From an uncultured bacterium (lineage in GTDB: Bacteria; Verrucomicrobiota; Kiritimatiellia; RFP12; UBA1067), in the NCBI GenBank assembly GCA_902788415.1, contig CADAKF010000008.1, forward strand, positions 1 to 40,199: DNA of 40,199 bases, written 5' to 3'. Below the pieces are notes generated by a model. It ran no database searches and had not been told where the DNA came from. It was given only the letters and a program-made list of their open reading frames with translations. Below are positions 1-8,717 of the stretch, piece after piece; positions within the stretch are counted from its first letter, which is position 1; each line of letters begins with the position of its first letter. The position numbers were made by a program, and so were the translations under genes.

Positions 1-149
1 AATCTTGCATGCCGCAGGCCCGGTCCGGACGGTTCTCGATATTCTAGCCGTCTCTCAGCATCAATTCCCGAGAACACTCGTATTATATCATATTTCGCCA
101 CGTCACTTTCGCACATCGACCCGTGCAAAACAAATGTTATAATACGGAC

Positions 150-1037
150 ATGTACCACGAAGATGATTTCGCCTTTGTCGAAGGATTACTCAATGAGCAA
201 CCTTTGGACGACTTCTGCGGCTTGAGCGCAGATCAAATGTCCAAGCTGTTGCGCAATCCGTTTGAAGCGGATTGCATGACGATTTCCTATCCTGCCGACA
301 TCACGACCGACGAAGTCCCCCTGCTCAAGTTGCTCAAGCGCCTGGATGAACTGGCAACTCCTGCGCCTTTGAAGCTCTACGCATCCGGCAATCTCGCACC
401 CGAGGTTTGGTCCATGTTGCTGAAAGAGTTGCATCCCGAAGAGCACAAGCGCTGGTTTGAAATCTACAAGCGTCCGCCCTATCGTCTGTTTCTGGAACTG
501 ACCGCACTTCAGGATTTGTTGGGAATGGCCAAATTGCTCATTCCGAAACGGAAAGGATTTGCCTTAAGGACCCCTTACGACAAACGCAAGCCATGCGACT
601 GGTTCCAGCGGCTGATCGTCCCCGCCATGGATTGCTACAACTGGAACCACAGGAACCTCTACACATTCGAAGGTGACGAGGTGCAATACGAGTATGAATT
701 CTACATCATCTATCTCGTCTCGTTGACCAAGGGTGAATTCCAAGCGGGCGAGATTTCGGAGCAATGGAAGACTGCTTTTGAAACTGGTTCAAAAATATAT
801 GACCCCTACGCGATCTTACGCATGCTTGAATTCTTTGGCCTGACAAAATCGATGCACGACGGCATCATCAGAGGTCCCTATGTGAAAACACCTCTCTTTG
901 ATCGCGTGTTCAAATTCACACCCGCCGCACCTTTCGATCCGATGGTTCGCATCAAAAATCACGCGCAGAACCCCGCCCGCCAGAAGGAGCTTGCCAACTT
1001 ATACAGGCAGCTCAACGAGACTCGCGGCCTTCGCTAA
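150..1037 (+). CDS. Hypothetical protein of the pRiA4b-associated type
   Basis: This cytoplasmic protein of about 295 residues has no signal peptide or membrane segment. The N-terminal part (GLSADQMSKLLRNPF, then a PLLKLLKRL stretch and a KLYASGNLAPEVW stretch) resembles the helical region found beside pRiA4b/SEC-C type domains in other bacteria; that match is from memory and only moderately firm. No catalytic motif is visible and no function is assigned. The start is uncertain: a GTG at 123 is in frame, but a TATAAT box at 138-143 lies inside that extension and would start the mRNA at about the ATG at 150, so a leaderless message from the ATG is preferred. It is convergent with the ribosomal operon and shares its terminator. 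Confidence 0.6.
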   Translation: MYHEDDFAFVEGLLNEQPLDDFCGLSADQMSKLLRNPFEADCMTISYPADITTDEVPLLKLLKRLDELATPAPLKLYASGNLAPEVWSMLLKELHPEEHKRWFEIYKRPPYRLFLELTALQDLLGMAKLLIPKRKGFALRTPYDKRKPCDWFQRLIVPAMDCYNWNHRNLYTFEGDEVQYEYEFYIIYLVSLTKGEFQAGEISEQWKTAFETGSKIYDPYAILRMLEFFGLTKSMHDGIIRGPYVKTPLFDRVFKFTPAAPFDPMVRIKNHAQNPARQKELANLYRQLNETRGLR

Positions 1038-1095
1038 CATGTTCCAATAAATCTTGCAACGGAAGGTCTGACCTTCTGTTGCATGTTCAAAAGAA

Positions 1096-1119
1096 AGCCG
1101 CGGCAAAACTGCCGCGGCT
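1096..1119. terminator. Shared bidirectional terminator
   Basis: A perfect 10-bp stem (AGCCGCGGCA with TGCCGCGGCT) encloses a 4-nt loop. The minus strand continues into TTCTTTT and the plus strand into TCTTTAT. It lies between the convergent unknown gene and rplO and can stop transcription in both directions. Its place right after rplO marks the end of the ribosomal operon. Confidence 0.85.
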
Positions 1120-1145
1120 TCTTTATAGGCTGTTCAGCCAAAGGG

Positions 1146-1583
1146 TTAGGCGACGGAGCCGCCGGCCTTCTCGATCTTCGCCTTGGCGGAGGCCGAACAG
1201 GGGACCTTCACGGTGAACTTCTTCGTGAGCTCGCCGTTGCCGAGGATCTTGATCTTCGGCTGCTTGTTGTCCGTGAAGCCCGCCTTCGCGAGCGTCTCGA
1301 CCGTAATCTCGGCGCCGGCTTCGAACTTCTTCTCGAGGTCCGAAACATTGACGGCGAGAGCCTTAGCATTGAACGCGGCGTTGTTGAAGCCGCGCTTGGG
1401 CAAGCGGCGGACCAAAGGCATCTGACCACCTTCGAACAGCAGCTTATGCTTATGGCCTTTACGGGACTGCTGGCCCTTCTGGCCCTTGCAGGACGTCTTG
1501 CCCATGCCCGAGCCACAGCCGCGGCCGACGCGCTTCCGGCGCTCGCGGGCGCCAGGGGTGTTAGTAAGAGAATTGAGTTCCAT
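1146..1583 (-). CDS. rplO: 50S ribosomal protein L15
   Basis: L15 is a late-assembly protein of the large subunit. The 145-residue length is typical. The glycine/arginine-rich N-terminus (GRGCGSGMGKTSCKGQKGQ) and the following KLLFEGGQMPLVRRLPKRGF segment are diagnostic. It is the last gene of the operon, 54 bp after rpsE, a wider gap than between most neighbours. L30 (rpmD), which often sits between S5 and L15, does not fit in this gap, and no secY follows: a terminator comes about 25 bp after the stop. Confidence 0.97.
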   Translation of the reverse strand: MELNSLTNTPGARERRKRVGRGCGSGMGKTSCKGQKGQQSRKGHKHKLLFEGGQMPLVRRLPKRGFNNAAFNAKALAVNVSDLEKKFEAGAEITVETLAKAGFTDNKQPKIKILGNGELTKKFTVKVPCSASAKAKIEKAGGSVA

Positions 1584-1637
1584 GATGGAAATTTCCTTTC
1601 TTCTTATTGAAGCGGAAAGGATTCCGCTTCTCCACTG

Positions 1638-2129
1638 TTACGCACGGACCGCGGCGATCTCTTCCGCCGAGCGGAGCTTCGAGAGCGCGTTCAGCGTGGC
1701 CTTGACCACGTTGAGGCGGTTCTTGGAGCCGAGCGACTTGCCGACCGCGTCACGGATGCCGACCGCCTCGAGGACGGGGCGCATGCCGCCGCCGACGATC
1801 AGGCCCTTACCATCCGGGGCCGGCTTCAGAATCACGCGACCACCGTCGCAGACGCCTTCGACGTCGTGCGGAATGGTCTTGCCCTTGAGAGTGACCTTGT
1901 GCATGTCCTTGCGGGCCGCCTCGCCACCCTTGCGGATCGCATCGGCGACTTCGTTGGCCTTGCCGAATCCGAGGCCGACCTTGCCCTCCTTGTCACCGAC
2001 GACGATGACGGCGGAGAAGCTCATGCGGCGGCCGCCCTTGACGGTCTTGGCGCAGCGGTTGATGAACACTGTGTGTTCGTCGAGATCGTCTCCCTGGTCC
2101 TGGGGGCGCTTGTCACGATTGAAAGCCAT
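1638..2129 (-). CDS. rpsE: 30S ribosomal protein S5
   Basis: S5 helps keep decoding accurate and sits at the mRNA entry region of the small subunit. At 163 residues it has the usual length. The N-terminal dsRBD-like domain (VFINRCAKTVKGGRRMSFSA) and the C-terminal half with GGGMRPVLEAVGIRD are clear. It starts 2 bp after the rplR stop, so translation is probably coupled. Confidence 0.97.
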   Translation of the reverse strand: MAFNRDKRPQDQGDDLDEHTVFINRCAKTVKGGRRMSFSAVIVVGDKEGKVGLGFGKANEVADAIRKGGEAARKDMHKVTLKGKTIPHDVEGVCDGGRVILKPAPDGKGLIVGGGMRPVLEAVGIRDAVGKSLGSKNRLNVVKATLNALSKLRSAEEIAAVRA

Positions 2130-2131
2130 GA

Positions 2132-2491
2132 TTACTTATCCTCCTTCTTCGCGCTGATGGCGAGGCCCGCTTCAACGGCTGCTTCGACGATGGCCGCGAC
2201 GCGGCCCGTGTACTTGTTGCCGCCGCGGTCGACGACCACGATCGAGATGCCCGCGGCCTTCGCGGCCTCGGCAGCCTTCGCGCCGAGAGCCTTGGCAACC
2301 GCGAGGTTGGCCTTCTCGTCCTTGAGGCTGTTCGCCTGGGCGAGGGTCTTCTGCGCGTCGTCGTCGATGAACTGGACGTACATGTTCTTGTTCGTGACGC
2401 AGATCGACATGCGCGGACGCGCCGCGGTGCCGATCACGCGCTGACGGAGGCGAAGATGCCTCTTCTGACGCTGAACTTTGCGATTGAACAT
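2132..2491 (-). CDS. rplR: 50S ribosomal protein L18
   Basis: L18 binds 5S rRNA together with L5. The 119-residue protein has the basic N-terminus (RKVQRQKRHLRLRQRVIG), then RPRMSICVTNKNMYVQFIDD, and the C-terminal VVVDRGGNKYTGRV signature. It lies between rplF (23 bp gap) and rpsE (2 bp gap), the standard spc order. Confidence 0.97.
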   Translation of the reverse strand: MFNRKVQRQKRHLRLRQRVIGTAARPRMSICVTNKNMYVQFIDDDAQKTLAQANSLKDEKANLAVAKALGAKAAEAAKAAGISIVVVDRGGNKYTGRVAAIVEAAVEAGLAISAKKEDK

Positions 2492-2514
2492 AATTCGTTC
2501 TCCTTACGCCGCGA

Positions 2515-3051
2515 TTAGGCGACCTTCTTGCCCTGTTTGCGGCGGATGTGCTCGCCGACGTACTTGATGCCCTTGCCCTTGTAGGGTTCGGCCGGATAGT
2601 ACGAGCGGATGCGGGCGGCGGCTTCGCCGACCATCTGCTTGTCGATGCCCTTGACGGTCACCTGAAGTCCGTCGTTCTCGACCGTCACCGTCAGACCCTC
2701 GGGGATCGTGAAGATCTTCGGGGAGGCGAAGCCCAGCGTCAGCGCGAGCTCCTTGCCCTTGACGACGGCCTTGAAGCCGGTGCCCTCAATGGAGAGCTGC
2801 TTCTGGTAGCCAGCGGACACGCCGATCACATTGGCGTTGATCAGCGCGCGGGCGAGGCCGTGGAAGTTGCCGAGATTGTAGTCGTCGGCGCACTCGACGA
2901 TAATGTTACCGTCCTCCACCTTCGCCGTGATGCCGTCATGCATCGTATAGGAAAGCTCGCCGAGCTTCCCCTTGACCGTCACCTTCTGACCCGCGATCGT
3001 GGCCGTGACGCCATCCGCGAGCTTGACGGGTTCTTTACCGATTCGAGACAT
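2515..3051 (-). CDS. rplF: 50S ribosomal protein L6
   Basis: L6 lies near the factor-binding region of the large subunit. The 178-residue protein has the two repeated L6 domains: the first starts MSRIGKEPVKL, the second contains the KQMVGEAAARIRSYYPAEPYKGKGI signature in an intact form near residues 138-162. The gap to rpsH upstream is 15 bp. Confidence 0.97.
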   Translation of the reverse strand: MSRIGKEPVKLADGVTATIAGQKVTVKGKLGELSYTMHDGITAKVEDGNIIVECADDYNLGNFHGLARALINANVIGVSAGYQKQLSIEGTGFKAVVKGKELALTLGFASPKIFTIPEGLTVTVENDGLQVTVKGIDKQMVGEAAARIRSYYPAEPYKGKGIKYVGEHIRRKQGKKVA

Positions 3052-3066
3052 TGTCCTTGCTCCTAA

Positions 3067-3459
3067 TTAAGCGACAGTGCAAATGAGTTCTCCGCCGACC
3101 TTCGCCTTCTTCGCCTCCGCGCCGGACATAATGCCCTTGGAGGTGGAGAGGATGGCGAGGCCCATGCCGTCGAGGACGGCCGGGATCTCGGGGACCGAAA
3201 CGAATTTCCGGAGACCGGGCTTCGAGATGCGCTTCAACTCGGTGATGGCGGGAACCGCCTTCGCCGTGTACTTGAGCGTGATCACGAGCTTCTTCGGGAA
3301 TTCGGACGTCGTGACGCAGTCGGCGATGTAGCCGGCTTCCTTCATGACGCGGGCGATCTCGCCCTTGAGATTGCTGGCAGGCGTCTGCACGGAGAAAAGG
3401 CGAGCCTTCAGTCCGTTGCGGATCGTCGTGAGCATATCGGAAATGGGATCGATAGTCAT
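3067..3459 (-). CDS. rpsH: 30S ribosomal protein S8
   Basis: S8 is a primary 16S rRNA-binding protein and, in E. coli, the translational repressor of the spc operon through a site near the L5 start. The 130 residues begin TIDPISDMLTTIRNGLKA, a classic S8 start. The C-terminal STSKGIMSGAEAKKAKVGGE contains the S8 family signature. It follows rpsN by 21 bp. Confidence 0.97.
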   Translation of the reverse strand: MTIDPISDMLTTIRNGLKARLFSVQTPASNLKGEIARVMKEAGYIADCVTTSEFPKKLVITLKYTAKAVPAITELKRISKPGLRKFVSVPEIPAVLDGMGLAILSTSKGIMSGAEAKKAKVGGELICTVA

Positions 3460-3480
3460 TTCGTTGATTCCTTTCCTAGA

Positions 3481-3666
3481 TTACCACGAGGCCTTGGTGA
3501 CGCCGGGGATGAGGCCGGCGACCGCGAGTTCGCGGAAGCAGAGACGGCAGACGCCGAACTTGCGCAGATACGCGTGACGGCGGCCGCAACGCTGGCAGCG
3601 GTTGTAGGCACGCACCTTGAACTTGGGCGTCTTGTGCTGCTTTTCGATAAGACACTGCTTAGCCAT
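3481..3666 (-). CDS. rpsN: 30S ribosomal protein S14, zinc-binding type
   Basis: At 61 residues this is the short S14 form with a zinc ribbon: Cys24, Cys27, Cys40 and Cys43 form two CxxC pairs around [12 protein letters not shown]. The long zinc-free form of about 100 residues is not seen here. It sits 2 bp after rplE and is probably translated by coupling. Zinc dependence suggests that a zinc-free paralogue could exist elsewhere, which the window cannot show. Confidence 0.97.
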   Translation of the reverse strand: MAKQCLIEKQHKTPKFKVRAYNRCQRCGRRHAYLRKFGVCRLCFRELAVAGLIPGVTKASW

Positions 3667-3668
3667 GA

Positions 3669-4202
3669 TTAGTTCCTCCCTGCGAACGGCATGCCCATGG
3701 AGTTCAAGAGCTCCTTGCAGGCCTTGTTGTCAGACGAGCTGGTCACGAACGTGATGTCCATGCCGGAATGAGCGGACGACTCCACGAGTTCCGGAAAGAT
3801 CGTGTGCTCCTTGATGCCGAGCGTGTAGTTGCCGGCGCCGTCGAAGCCACGGTTCGGAACGCCGCGGAAGTCGCGGATGCGGGGGAGCGCGGCGCTGATG
3901 AGGCGCTCGGCGAATTCCCACATGCGGTCGCCGCGGAGGGTCACCTTCGCGCCGATCACCATGCCTTCGCGCAGCTTGAAGTTCGAGATGGACTTCTTCG
4001 CCTTGCAGAGCATGGGCTTCTGGCCGGTGATCGCCGCCAGGTCGTCGACGAGGGTCTTCTGCTCGTCCTTGGTGACGATGCCGAAGCCCATGTTGATGAC
4101 GATCTTCTGAAGGCGGGGAACGAGCATCTTGTTGGTGATTCCGAGCTTCTTCTCAAGCTCGGCCACCATGCGGCTCGCGTATTCGTCTTTGAGTCTTGCC
4201 AT
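3669..4202 (-). CDS. rplE: 50S ribosomal protein L5
   Basis: L5 binds 5S rRNA in the central protuberance and contacts P-site tRNA. The 177-residue protein starts [12 protein letters not shown] and contains KIVINMGFG and the [16 protein letters not shown] region. An open frame extends upstream of this ATG, but that extension overlaps rplX in another frame and has no L5 similarity. The gap to rplX is 17 bp. Confidence 0.96.
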   Translation of the reverse strand: MARLKDEYASRMVAELEKKLGITNKMLVPRLQKIVINMGFGIVTKDEQKTLVDDLAAITGQKPMLCKAKKSISNFKLREGMVIGAKVTLRGDRMWEFAERLISAALPRIRDFRGVPNRGFDGAGNYTLGIKEHTIFPELVESSAHSGMDITFVTSSSDNKACKELLNSMGMPFAGRN

Positions 4203-4219
4203 GATGTTTCGTTCCTTCC

Positions 4220-4531
4220 TTAGAGGGCCTTGCCGCTCTTGACCGAGACGCGAGCTTTCTTGCCGTCCTTCTCGCCCGTCTTGACACGGGTGCCGCACTT
4301 CTTGTCGGCGTCGTAGGGCATCAGCTTGCAGAGACGAATCGGGAGCTCCTTGTCAATCAGGCCGCCGGCCGTCTTCTCGGTGCGGCGCATCGCCTTCTTG
4401 TGGACGTTCAGGCCGCCTACGATCGCGGTGCCCTTCTTCGGGTTCACGCTCATCACCGTACCCGTCTTGCCCGCGTCATTGCCGCAGGTGACGATCACGG
4501 CGTCGTTCTTCTTGATTCTTGCGATAGCCAT
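4220..4531 (-). CDS. rplX: 50S ribosomal protein L24
   Basis: L24 is an assembly initiator of the large subunit. The 103-residue protein carries a KOW motif near the N-terminus (KKNDAVIVTCGNDAGKTGTV), followed by VGGLNVHKKAMRRTEKTAGG. Spacing to rplN is 15 bp. The C-terminus is lysine-rich (GEKDGKKARVSVKSGKAL), as is usual. Confidence 0.96.
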   Translation of the reverse strand: MAIARIKKNDAVIVTCGNDAGKTGTVMSVNPKKGTAIVGGLNVHKKAMRRTEKTAGGLIDKELPIRLCKLMPYDADKKCGTRVKTGEKDGKKARVSVKSGKAL

Positions 4532-4546
4532 TTTCAGTACTCCTTA

Positions 4547-4912
4547 TCAGACCACTTCCGGGGCCATCGAGAGGATCTTCATGTAGTTCTTGTCGCGGAG
4601 CTCGCGGGCGACCGGTCCGAACACGCGGGTGCCGATCGGGTTGAGCTTCGAGTCGACCAGGACGCACGCGTTCTGGTCGAAGTGAACCGTGGAGCCGTCC
4701 GCACGCCGGATCGGATTGCCCGTCCGGATGATGACGGCCGTCGCGACCGAACCCTTCTTGATGTTGGAGGTCGGCGACGCTTCCTTGATGGCGACGCGGA
4801 TGACGTCACCGAGGTGAGCGTACTCCTTGCGCTGCTTCAGGATGCGGAAGCACATGGCGCGCTTGGCGCCCGTGTTATCCGCGACAACGAGATTCGAGAG
4901 TTCTTGCAACAT
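4547..4912 (-). CDS. rplN: 50S ribosomal protein L14
   Basis: L14 sits at the subunit interface and contacts 16S rRNA. The 121 residues match full length. The N-terminus LSNLVVADNTGAKRAMCFRI and the GSTVHFDQNACVLVDSKLNP segment are the family signatures. It begins 12 bp after the rpsQ stop. Confidence 0.97.
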   Translation of the reverse strand: MLQELSNLVVADNTGAKRAMCFRILKQRKEYAHLGDVIRVAIKEASPTSNIKKGSVATAVIIRTGNPIRRADGSTVHFDQNACVLVDSKLNPIGTRVFGPVARELRDKNYMKILSMAPEVV

Positions 4913-4924
4913 GTTCGAGTCTCC

Positions 4925-5179
4925 TTACTTCGCGACGATGCGCCAGCGCTTGGTGGCGCTCATCGGACGGGTTTCCATGATGGAGACCGTGTCTCCGACC
5001 TTCGCCGTGTCGGCCTCGTCGTGCACATGATACTTCTTCGTGCGCGTGACGACCTTGCCGTACACGGGGTGGATCTCGCGGTACGAGACCACGACGACCA
5101 CGCTCTTCGCGCCCATCTTGGACGCGACGACGCCCTTGCGCACCTTGCGCGCGCCGCGATTATTGGTTTCCGTGCTCAT
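4925..5179 (-). CDS. rpsQ: 30S ribosomal protein S17
   Basis: S17 is a primary 16S rRNA-binding OB-fold protein. The 84-residue sequence has the signature region KYHVHDEADTAKVGDTVSIM and a C-terminal RPMSATKRW. The start ATG shares one base with the rplP stop codon (TAATG). This one-base overlap leaves no room for rpmC (L29), which normally lies between rplP and rpsQ. Confidence 0.96.
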   Translation of the reverse strand: MSTETNNRGARKVRKGVVASKMGAKSVVVVVSYREIHPVYGKVVTRTKKYHVHDEADTAKVGDTVSIMETRPMSATKRWRIVAK

Positions 5180-5601
5180 TAGATCTTAACTCCTGCGCGG
5201 GTGACAAACTTCGTGTGAATGCCGATCTTGGTCGCCGCGAGACGGAGGCACTCCTTCGCGACTTCCTCGCTGACACCGCCGACCTCGAAGAGCATCTTGC
5301 CGGGGAGGATGACGGCCGCCCAGAACTCCGGGTTACCCTTTCCTCCGCCCATACGCACTTCGATCGGCTTGCGCGTGACGGGGCGGTCGGGGAAGATGCG
5401 GATCCAGAGCTTTCCCTTGCGCTTCATCTCGCGGTTGATCGCCACACGGCACGCCTCAATCTGGGTGGCCGTCAGAAGACCGCGCGTCAGCGCCTTCAGG
5501 CCGAACTCGCCGTACGCGAGCTCCGCGCCCGAAGTGGCGTAACCGGAACGGTTACCCTTGGAGACCTTGCGGTGCTTGACTCTCTTAGGCATCAAAGGCA
5601 T
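5179..5601 (-). CDS. rplP: 50S ribosomal protein L16
   Basis: L16 lies near the peptidyl-transferase centre and helps position the A-site tRNA. The 140 residues include [12 protein letters not shown], the [18 protein letters not shown] signature and a C-terminal [16 protein letters not shown]. Two ATGs are close together; the first is preferred because GAGG lies 6 bp before it. The gap to rpsC is 3 bp. Confidence 0.96.
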   Translation of the reverse strand: MPLMPKRVKHRKVSKGNRSGYATSGAELAYGEFGLKALTRGLLTATQIEACRVAINREMKRKGKLWIRIFPDRPVTRKPIEVRMGGGKGNPEFWAAVILPGKMLFEVGGVSEEVAKECLRLAATKIGIHTKFVTRAGVKI

Positions 5602-5604
5602 ATC

Positions 5605-6303
5605 TTACCTCGCTTCCTTGCGGTCTCCGCGCTCGCGGCGCTCGCCGCGACGGCCCTCGCTCCGGGGAGCGCGCGCCTGGAAACCTTCCTTCTTGCAGAT
5701 CCACACCTTGATGCCGATCTTGCCGGCCGTGGTGTTGGCTTCTGCGAAACCGTAATCGATGTTCGCACGGAGCGTGTGCAGCGGCACCTTGCCCTCGCGA
5801 GCCCACTCGACGCGCGCGATTTCCGCGCCGTTGATGCGGCCGCCCGCCTTGACCTTGATGCCGTCGACACCCATGTCCATCGCCACCTTCATGGCGCGCT
5901 TCATCGCGCGCTTGAGCATGATGCGGCGCTCGAGTTGCTGGGCAATCGACTCGGCGACGAGCTGCGCGTCGGCATCGGCACCCTGAACCTCCTTGATCTC
6001 GAGATAGACTTCCTTCTTGGTCATCTTCTCGAGCTTGGCGCGAATCGCCTCAACGTCATCGCCCTTGCGGCCGATGATCACGCCCGGACGGGCGCTGAAC
6101 AGCGTGACGCGCACGCGGTTCGCATAGCGCTCGATCAGGATCTTCGAGATTCCCGCCTCGGCGAGCTGCTTCTTGCAGGTCTCGCGGATCTTCTGGTCCT
6201 CAACGAGGAGGGCCCCGAAGGTCTTCTTGGGCGCGAACCAACGGCTGCCCCAGGCGTGATTCACGCCGACGCGGAAGCCGATCGGATTAACTTTCTGTCC
6301 CAT
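5605..6303 (-). CDS. rpsC: 30S ribosomal protein S3
   Basis: S3 forms part of the mRNA entry channel. The 232-residue protein has the N-terminal [20 protein letters not shown], a KH domain with [20 protein letters not shown], and the C-terminal domain ([19 protein letters not shown]-like region). The last 25 or so residues are an Arg/Glu/Gly-rich tail after [10 protein letters not shown]. It starts 1 bp after rplV. Confidence 0.97.
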   Translation of the reverse strand: MGQKVNPIGFRVGVNHAWGSRWFAPKKTFGALLVEDQKIRETCKKQLAEAGISKILIERYANRVRVTLFSARPGVIIGRKGDDVEAIRAKLEKMTKKEVYLEIKEVQGADADAQLVAESIAQQLERRIMLKRAMKRAMKVAMDMGVDGIKVKAGGRINGAEIARVEWAREGKVPLHTLRANIDYGFAEANTTAGKIGIKVWICKKEGFQARAPRSEGRRGERRERGDRKEAR

Positions 6304-6304
6304 A

Positions 6305-6670
6305 TTACTTTGCTCCCTTCTTGGCCTTCTTCTGGACCTCGTCAGTCAGAACGACCTTGCAATGGCACATGCGACGGGCGATTGGATGGGCCGAACCGCG
6401 GGCCGTGGGCCAGTAGCGCTTCATGCGGACGGACTCGTCGAGGACGCAGAGCTTGACCGTGAGGTCGCCCGCTTCCTTGACGCCGTTGTTGTTGGCCGCG
6501 TTCGCGACCGCGCTCAGGATCGTCTTCTTGATGATCACCGCCGCTTTCTTCGGCGAGAACTCGACGACCTTCAGCGCCTCCGAGGCCTTAAGGCCCTGGC
6601 AGGAACGCGCGAGCGGACGGCCCTTGGCCGCCGACATGCGTGCGTTACGGGTGATGGCTGTAACTTCCAT
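6305..6670 (-). CDS. rplV: 50S ribosomal protein L22
   Basis: L22 lines the nascent-peptide exit tunnel. The 121-residue protein shows [19 protein letters not shown] at the N-terminus and the tunnel-loop and signature region [20 protein letters not shown] near residues 84-103. The start follows rpsS by 11 bp with a purine-rich ribosome binding site. Confidence 0.96.
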   Translation of the reverse strand: MEVTAITRNARMSAAKGRPLARSCQGLKASEALKVVEFSPKKAAVIIKKTILSAVANAANNNGVKEAGDLTVKLCVLDESVRMKRYWPTARGSAHPIARRMCHCKVVLTDEVQKKAKKGAK

Positions 6671-6681
6671 TGTCTATCCCC

Positions 6682-6963
6682 TTACTTGGCCGCGACCTTG
6701 GCGGCGGAGTTGCCGTGCGCCTTGAACGTGCGCGTCGGGGCGAATTCGCCGAGACGGTGGCCGACCATGTTTTCCGTGATGAAGATCGGCATGTGCTGCC
6801 GTCCATTGTGAATCGCGAACGTGAGCCCGACGAAGTCCGGGAGGACCATCGAACGACGGCTCCACGTCTTGATCGGCTGCTTCTTGCCGCTCGCCTGCAT
6901 CTTCTCGACCTTGCGGAGGAGGCTCTCCTCGACATAAGGTCCCTTCTTGAGAGAACGTGCCAT
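6682..6963 (-). CDS. rpsS: 30S ribosomal protein S19
   Basis: S19 works with S13 in the head of the small subunit. The 93 residues start [16 protein letters not shown], with [20 protein letters not shown] and the signature [20 protein letters not shown]. It starts 3 bp after the rplB stop. Confidence 0.97.
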   Translation of the reverse strand: MARSLKKGPYVEESLLRKVEKMQASGKKQPIKTWSRRSMVLPDFVGLTFAIHNGRQHMPIFITENMVGHRLGEFAPTRTFKAHGNSAAKVAAK

Positions 6964-6966
6964 CTG

Positions 6967-7791
6967 TTATTTCCTCCGCTTGACAATGACCTTGTTCGAG
7001 GCCTTCCGCTTCGCGCGGGTCTTGCCGCCCTTCGCGAGCTGGCCCCACGGCGAGCACGGATTGGTGCCGCCGGACGTACGGCCTTCGCCGCCGCCCATCG
7101 GGTGGTCGACCGGGTTCATCGCCACGCCGCGCACCGTCGGGCGAATGCCCATGTAGCGCTTGCGTCCGGCCTTGCCGAGCTTGATCGAAGCCCAGTCCTT
7201 GTTGCCGACCGAGCCGACGACCGCGAGACAGCGCCCGTCAAACTGGCGGACTTCGCCCGAGGGCATCTTCAGCGTCACGACGTTGCCGTCGCGCGCCATG
7301 ACCTGGCAGGCGTTGCCGGCCGAACGGCCGATCTTCGCGCCCTGGCCCGGAACGAGCTCGATTGCGTGCACGAACAGCCCGAGCGGAATCTGGACGAGCG
7401 GAAGGCAGTTGCCCACCGTCGCCTCGGCCTTCGGCCCGTTCATCACCTTCATGCCCTGTTTGAGGCCTTCCGGCGCGAGGATGTAGCTCTTCTGCCCGTC
7501 GGCGTACTCGATGAGGGCGAGGTAGGCGCTGCGGGTCGGATCATAGGCGATGTCCTTGACGGTCGCCTCGACGCCAAACTTGTTGCGCTTGAAGTCGACG
7601 ATGCGCATGCGCTGCTTCACGCCGCCGCCGTGATGACGGCAGGTGATCTTGCCCTGGTTGTTGCGGCCCGCGGTCTTGCGGACGGCCTTCGTCAGGGACT
7701 TCACCGGCTTCTTCTCGGTGATCTCCTCGAACGTGGCGGACTCGCGGAAGCGCATGCCGCACGAACGGGCTTTGTAAGTCTTCAGTGCCAT
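6967..7791 (-). CDS. rplB: 50S ribosomal protein L2
   Basis: L2 is needed for subunit association and peptidyl transfer. The 274-residue protein has the N-terminal OB-like region (GRNNQGKITCRHHGGGVKQR), a KOW-like middle, and the C-terminal RGVAMNPVDHPMGGGEGRTS motif holding the functionally important histidine. The length is normal and the order rplW-rplB-rpsS is standard. Confidence 0.98.
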   Translation of the reverse strand: MALKTYKARSCGMRFRESATFEEITEKKPVKSLTKAVRKTAGRNNQGKITCRHHGGGVKQRMRIVDFKRNKFGVEATVKDIAYDPTRSAYLALIEYADGQKSYILAPEGLKQGMKVMNGPKAEATVGNCLPLVQIPLGLFVHAIELVPGQGAKIGRSAGNACQVMARDGNVVTLKMPSGEVRQFDGRCLAVVGSVGNKDWASIKLGKAGRKRYMGIRPTVRGVAMNPVDHPMGGGEGRTSGGTNPCSPWGQLAKGGKTRAKRKASNKVIVKRRK

Positions 7792-7805
7792 AGTGATCAG
7801 TCTCC

Positions 7806-8108
7806 TTACGCGAGCTCGATGCGCTCGCCTTCCTTGACGGTGACGACCGCCTTCTTCCAGGTCGCCTCAGTCGTCGCACGGCGCGTACCGCGGACATACT
7901 TGAGACCACCCTTCATGTTGGCGGTGCGGACGGCGAGGACGTGGACGCCGAAGGCCTTCTCGGCCATCGCCGCGATCTGCGGCTTGCGGGCGTCGGGAGC
8001 GACCTCGAGGAGATAGCGGTTCTCCGTGGAGAGACGCGATCCCTTTTCGGTAATCAGCACGTTCAGGATGACCCCGTTCGTGTTCTTCTTCAGTTCTGCT
8101 TTCGTCAT
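7806..8108 (-). CDS. rplW: 50S ribosomal protein L23
   Basis: L23 sits beside the tunnel exit and docks trigger factor and SRP. The 100-residue protein contains VLITEKGSRLSTENRYLLEV and the AFGVHVLAVRTANMKGGLK region. The family's usual basic loop is short here. The gaps are 13 bp after rplD and 14 bp before rplB. Confidence 0.95.
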   Translation of the reverse strand: MTKAELKKNTNGVILNVLITEKGSRLSTENRYLLEVAPDARKPQIAAMAEKAFGVHVLAVRTANMKGGLKYVRGTRRATTEATWKKAVVTVKEGERIELA

Positions 8109-8121
8109 GGCTTACCTCTCC

Positions 8122-8715
8122 TTACTTGGCAATGCGCGCCATGAGGGCGTCAAAACCGGCCTTGTCGCAGACGAGCTTACGGTTCGCGAGAACCATATAG
8201 ACATCCATCGCCTGGGCCGTCGAATAATCGACCTTCGGAAGGTTCGAGGTGACGAGGACGACCGTGTCGTCAACGTCCTTCTGGACGATGCACGCCGTGC
8301 GGTCGACGCCGAGCTCCTTGAGGAGCTTCGCCATCAGCTTCGTCTTCGGCGCCTCGAACTCGAACTTGTCGACGACAATCACGTCACCGGCGACGAGCTT
8401 GTCGGAAAACGCACGCGCGAACGCGAGCGACCAGACCTTCTTGTTGAGCTTCGTCTCGTAGGAGCGCGGCTTCGGGCCGTGCGCCACGCCGCCGCCGCGC
8501 CACACCGGGCTCTGGCGGAAACCGGCACGGGCGTTACCCGTCCCCTTCTGCTTCCACGGCTTCTTGTTGGAGCCGGCGACCTCGCCCTTGCCCTTCGTGC
8601 ACGCCGTGCCGGCGCGCATCGCGTTGCGAATGGCGGTCACCGCATCCTTGACGGCCTGCGCGCCCTTGTCAAGCGTCAGCTGGGCCTTGTCAAAGGTAGC
8701 TTCGATCTTCTTCAT
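8122..8715 (-). CDS. rplD: 50S ribosomal protein L4
   Basis: L4 lines the exit tunnel and, in E. coli, represses its own operon through the S10 leader RNA. The 197 residues include the tunnel-loop region (KKPWKQKGTGNARAGFRQSP, GGGVAHGPKPRSY) and a C-terminal Rossmann-like domain. It starts 2 bp after rplC. The hairpins in the leader upstream of rpsJ are the obvious place to look for L4 control here. Confidence 0.97.
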   Translation of the reverse strand: MKKIEATFDKAQLTLDKGAQAVKDAVTAIRNAMRAGTACTKGKGEVAGSNKKPWKQKGTGNARAGFRQSPVWRGGGVAHGPKPRSYETKLNKKVWSLAFARAFSDKLVAGDVIVVDKFEFEAPKTKLMAKLLKELGVDRTACIVQKDVDDTVVLVTSNLPKVDYSTAQAMDVYMVLANRKLVCDKAGFDALMARIAK

Positions 8716-8717
8716 AA

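Noticed and set aside
5215-6456. Long plus-strand open frame (413 codons) opposite rplP and rpsC
   Set aside because: It is the antisense shadow of GC-rich ribosomal genes; the protein is Leu/Asp/Arg-rich with no family similarity. The same applies to the long plus-strand frames opposite rplB, iorB, paaK, clpB and accA.
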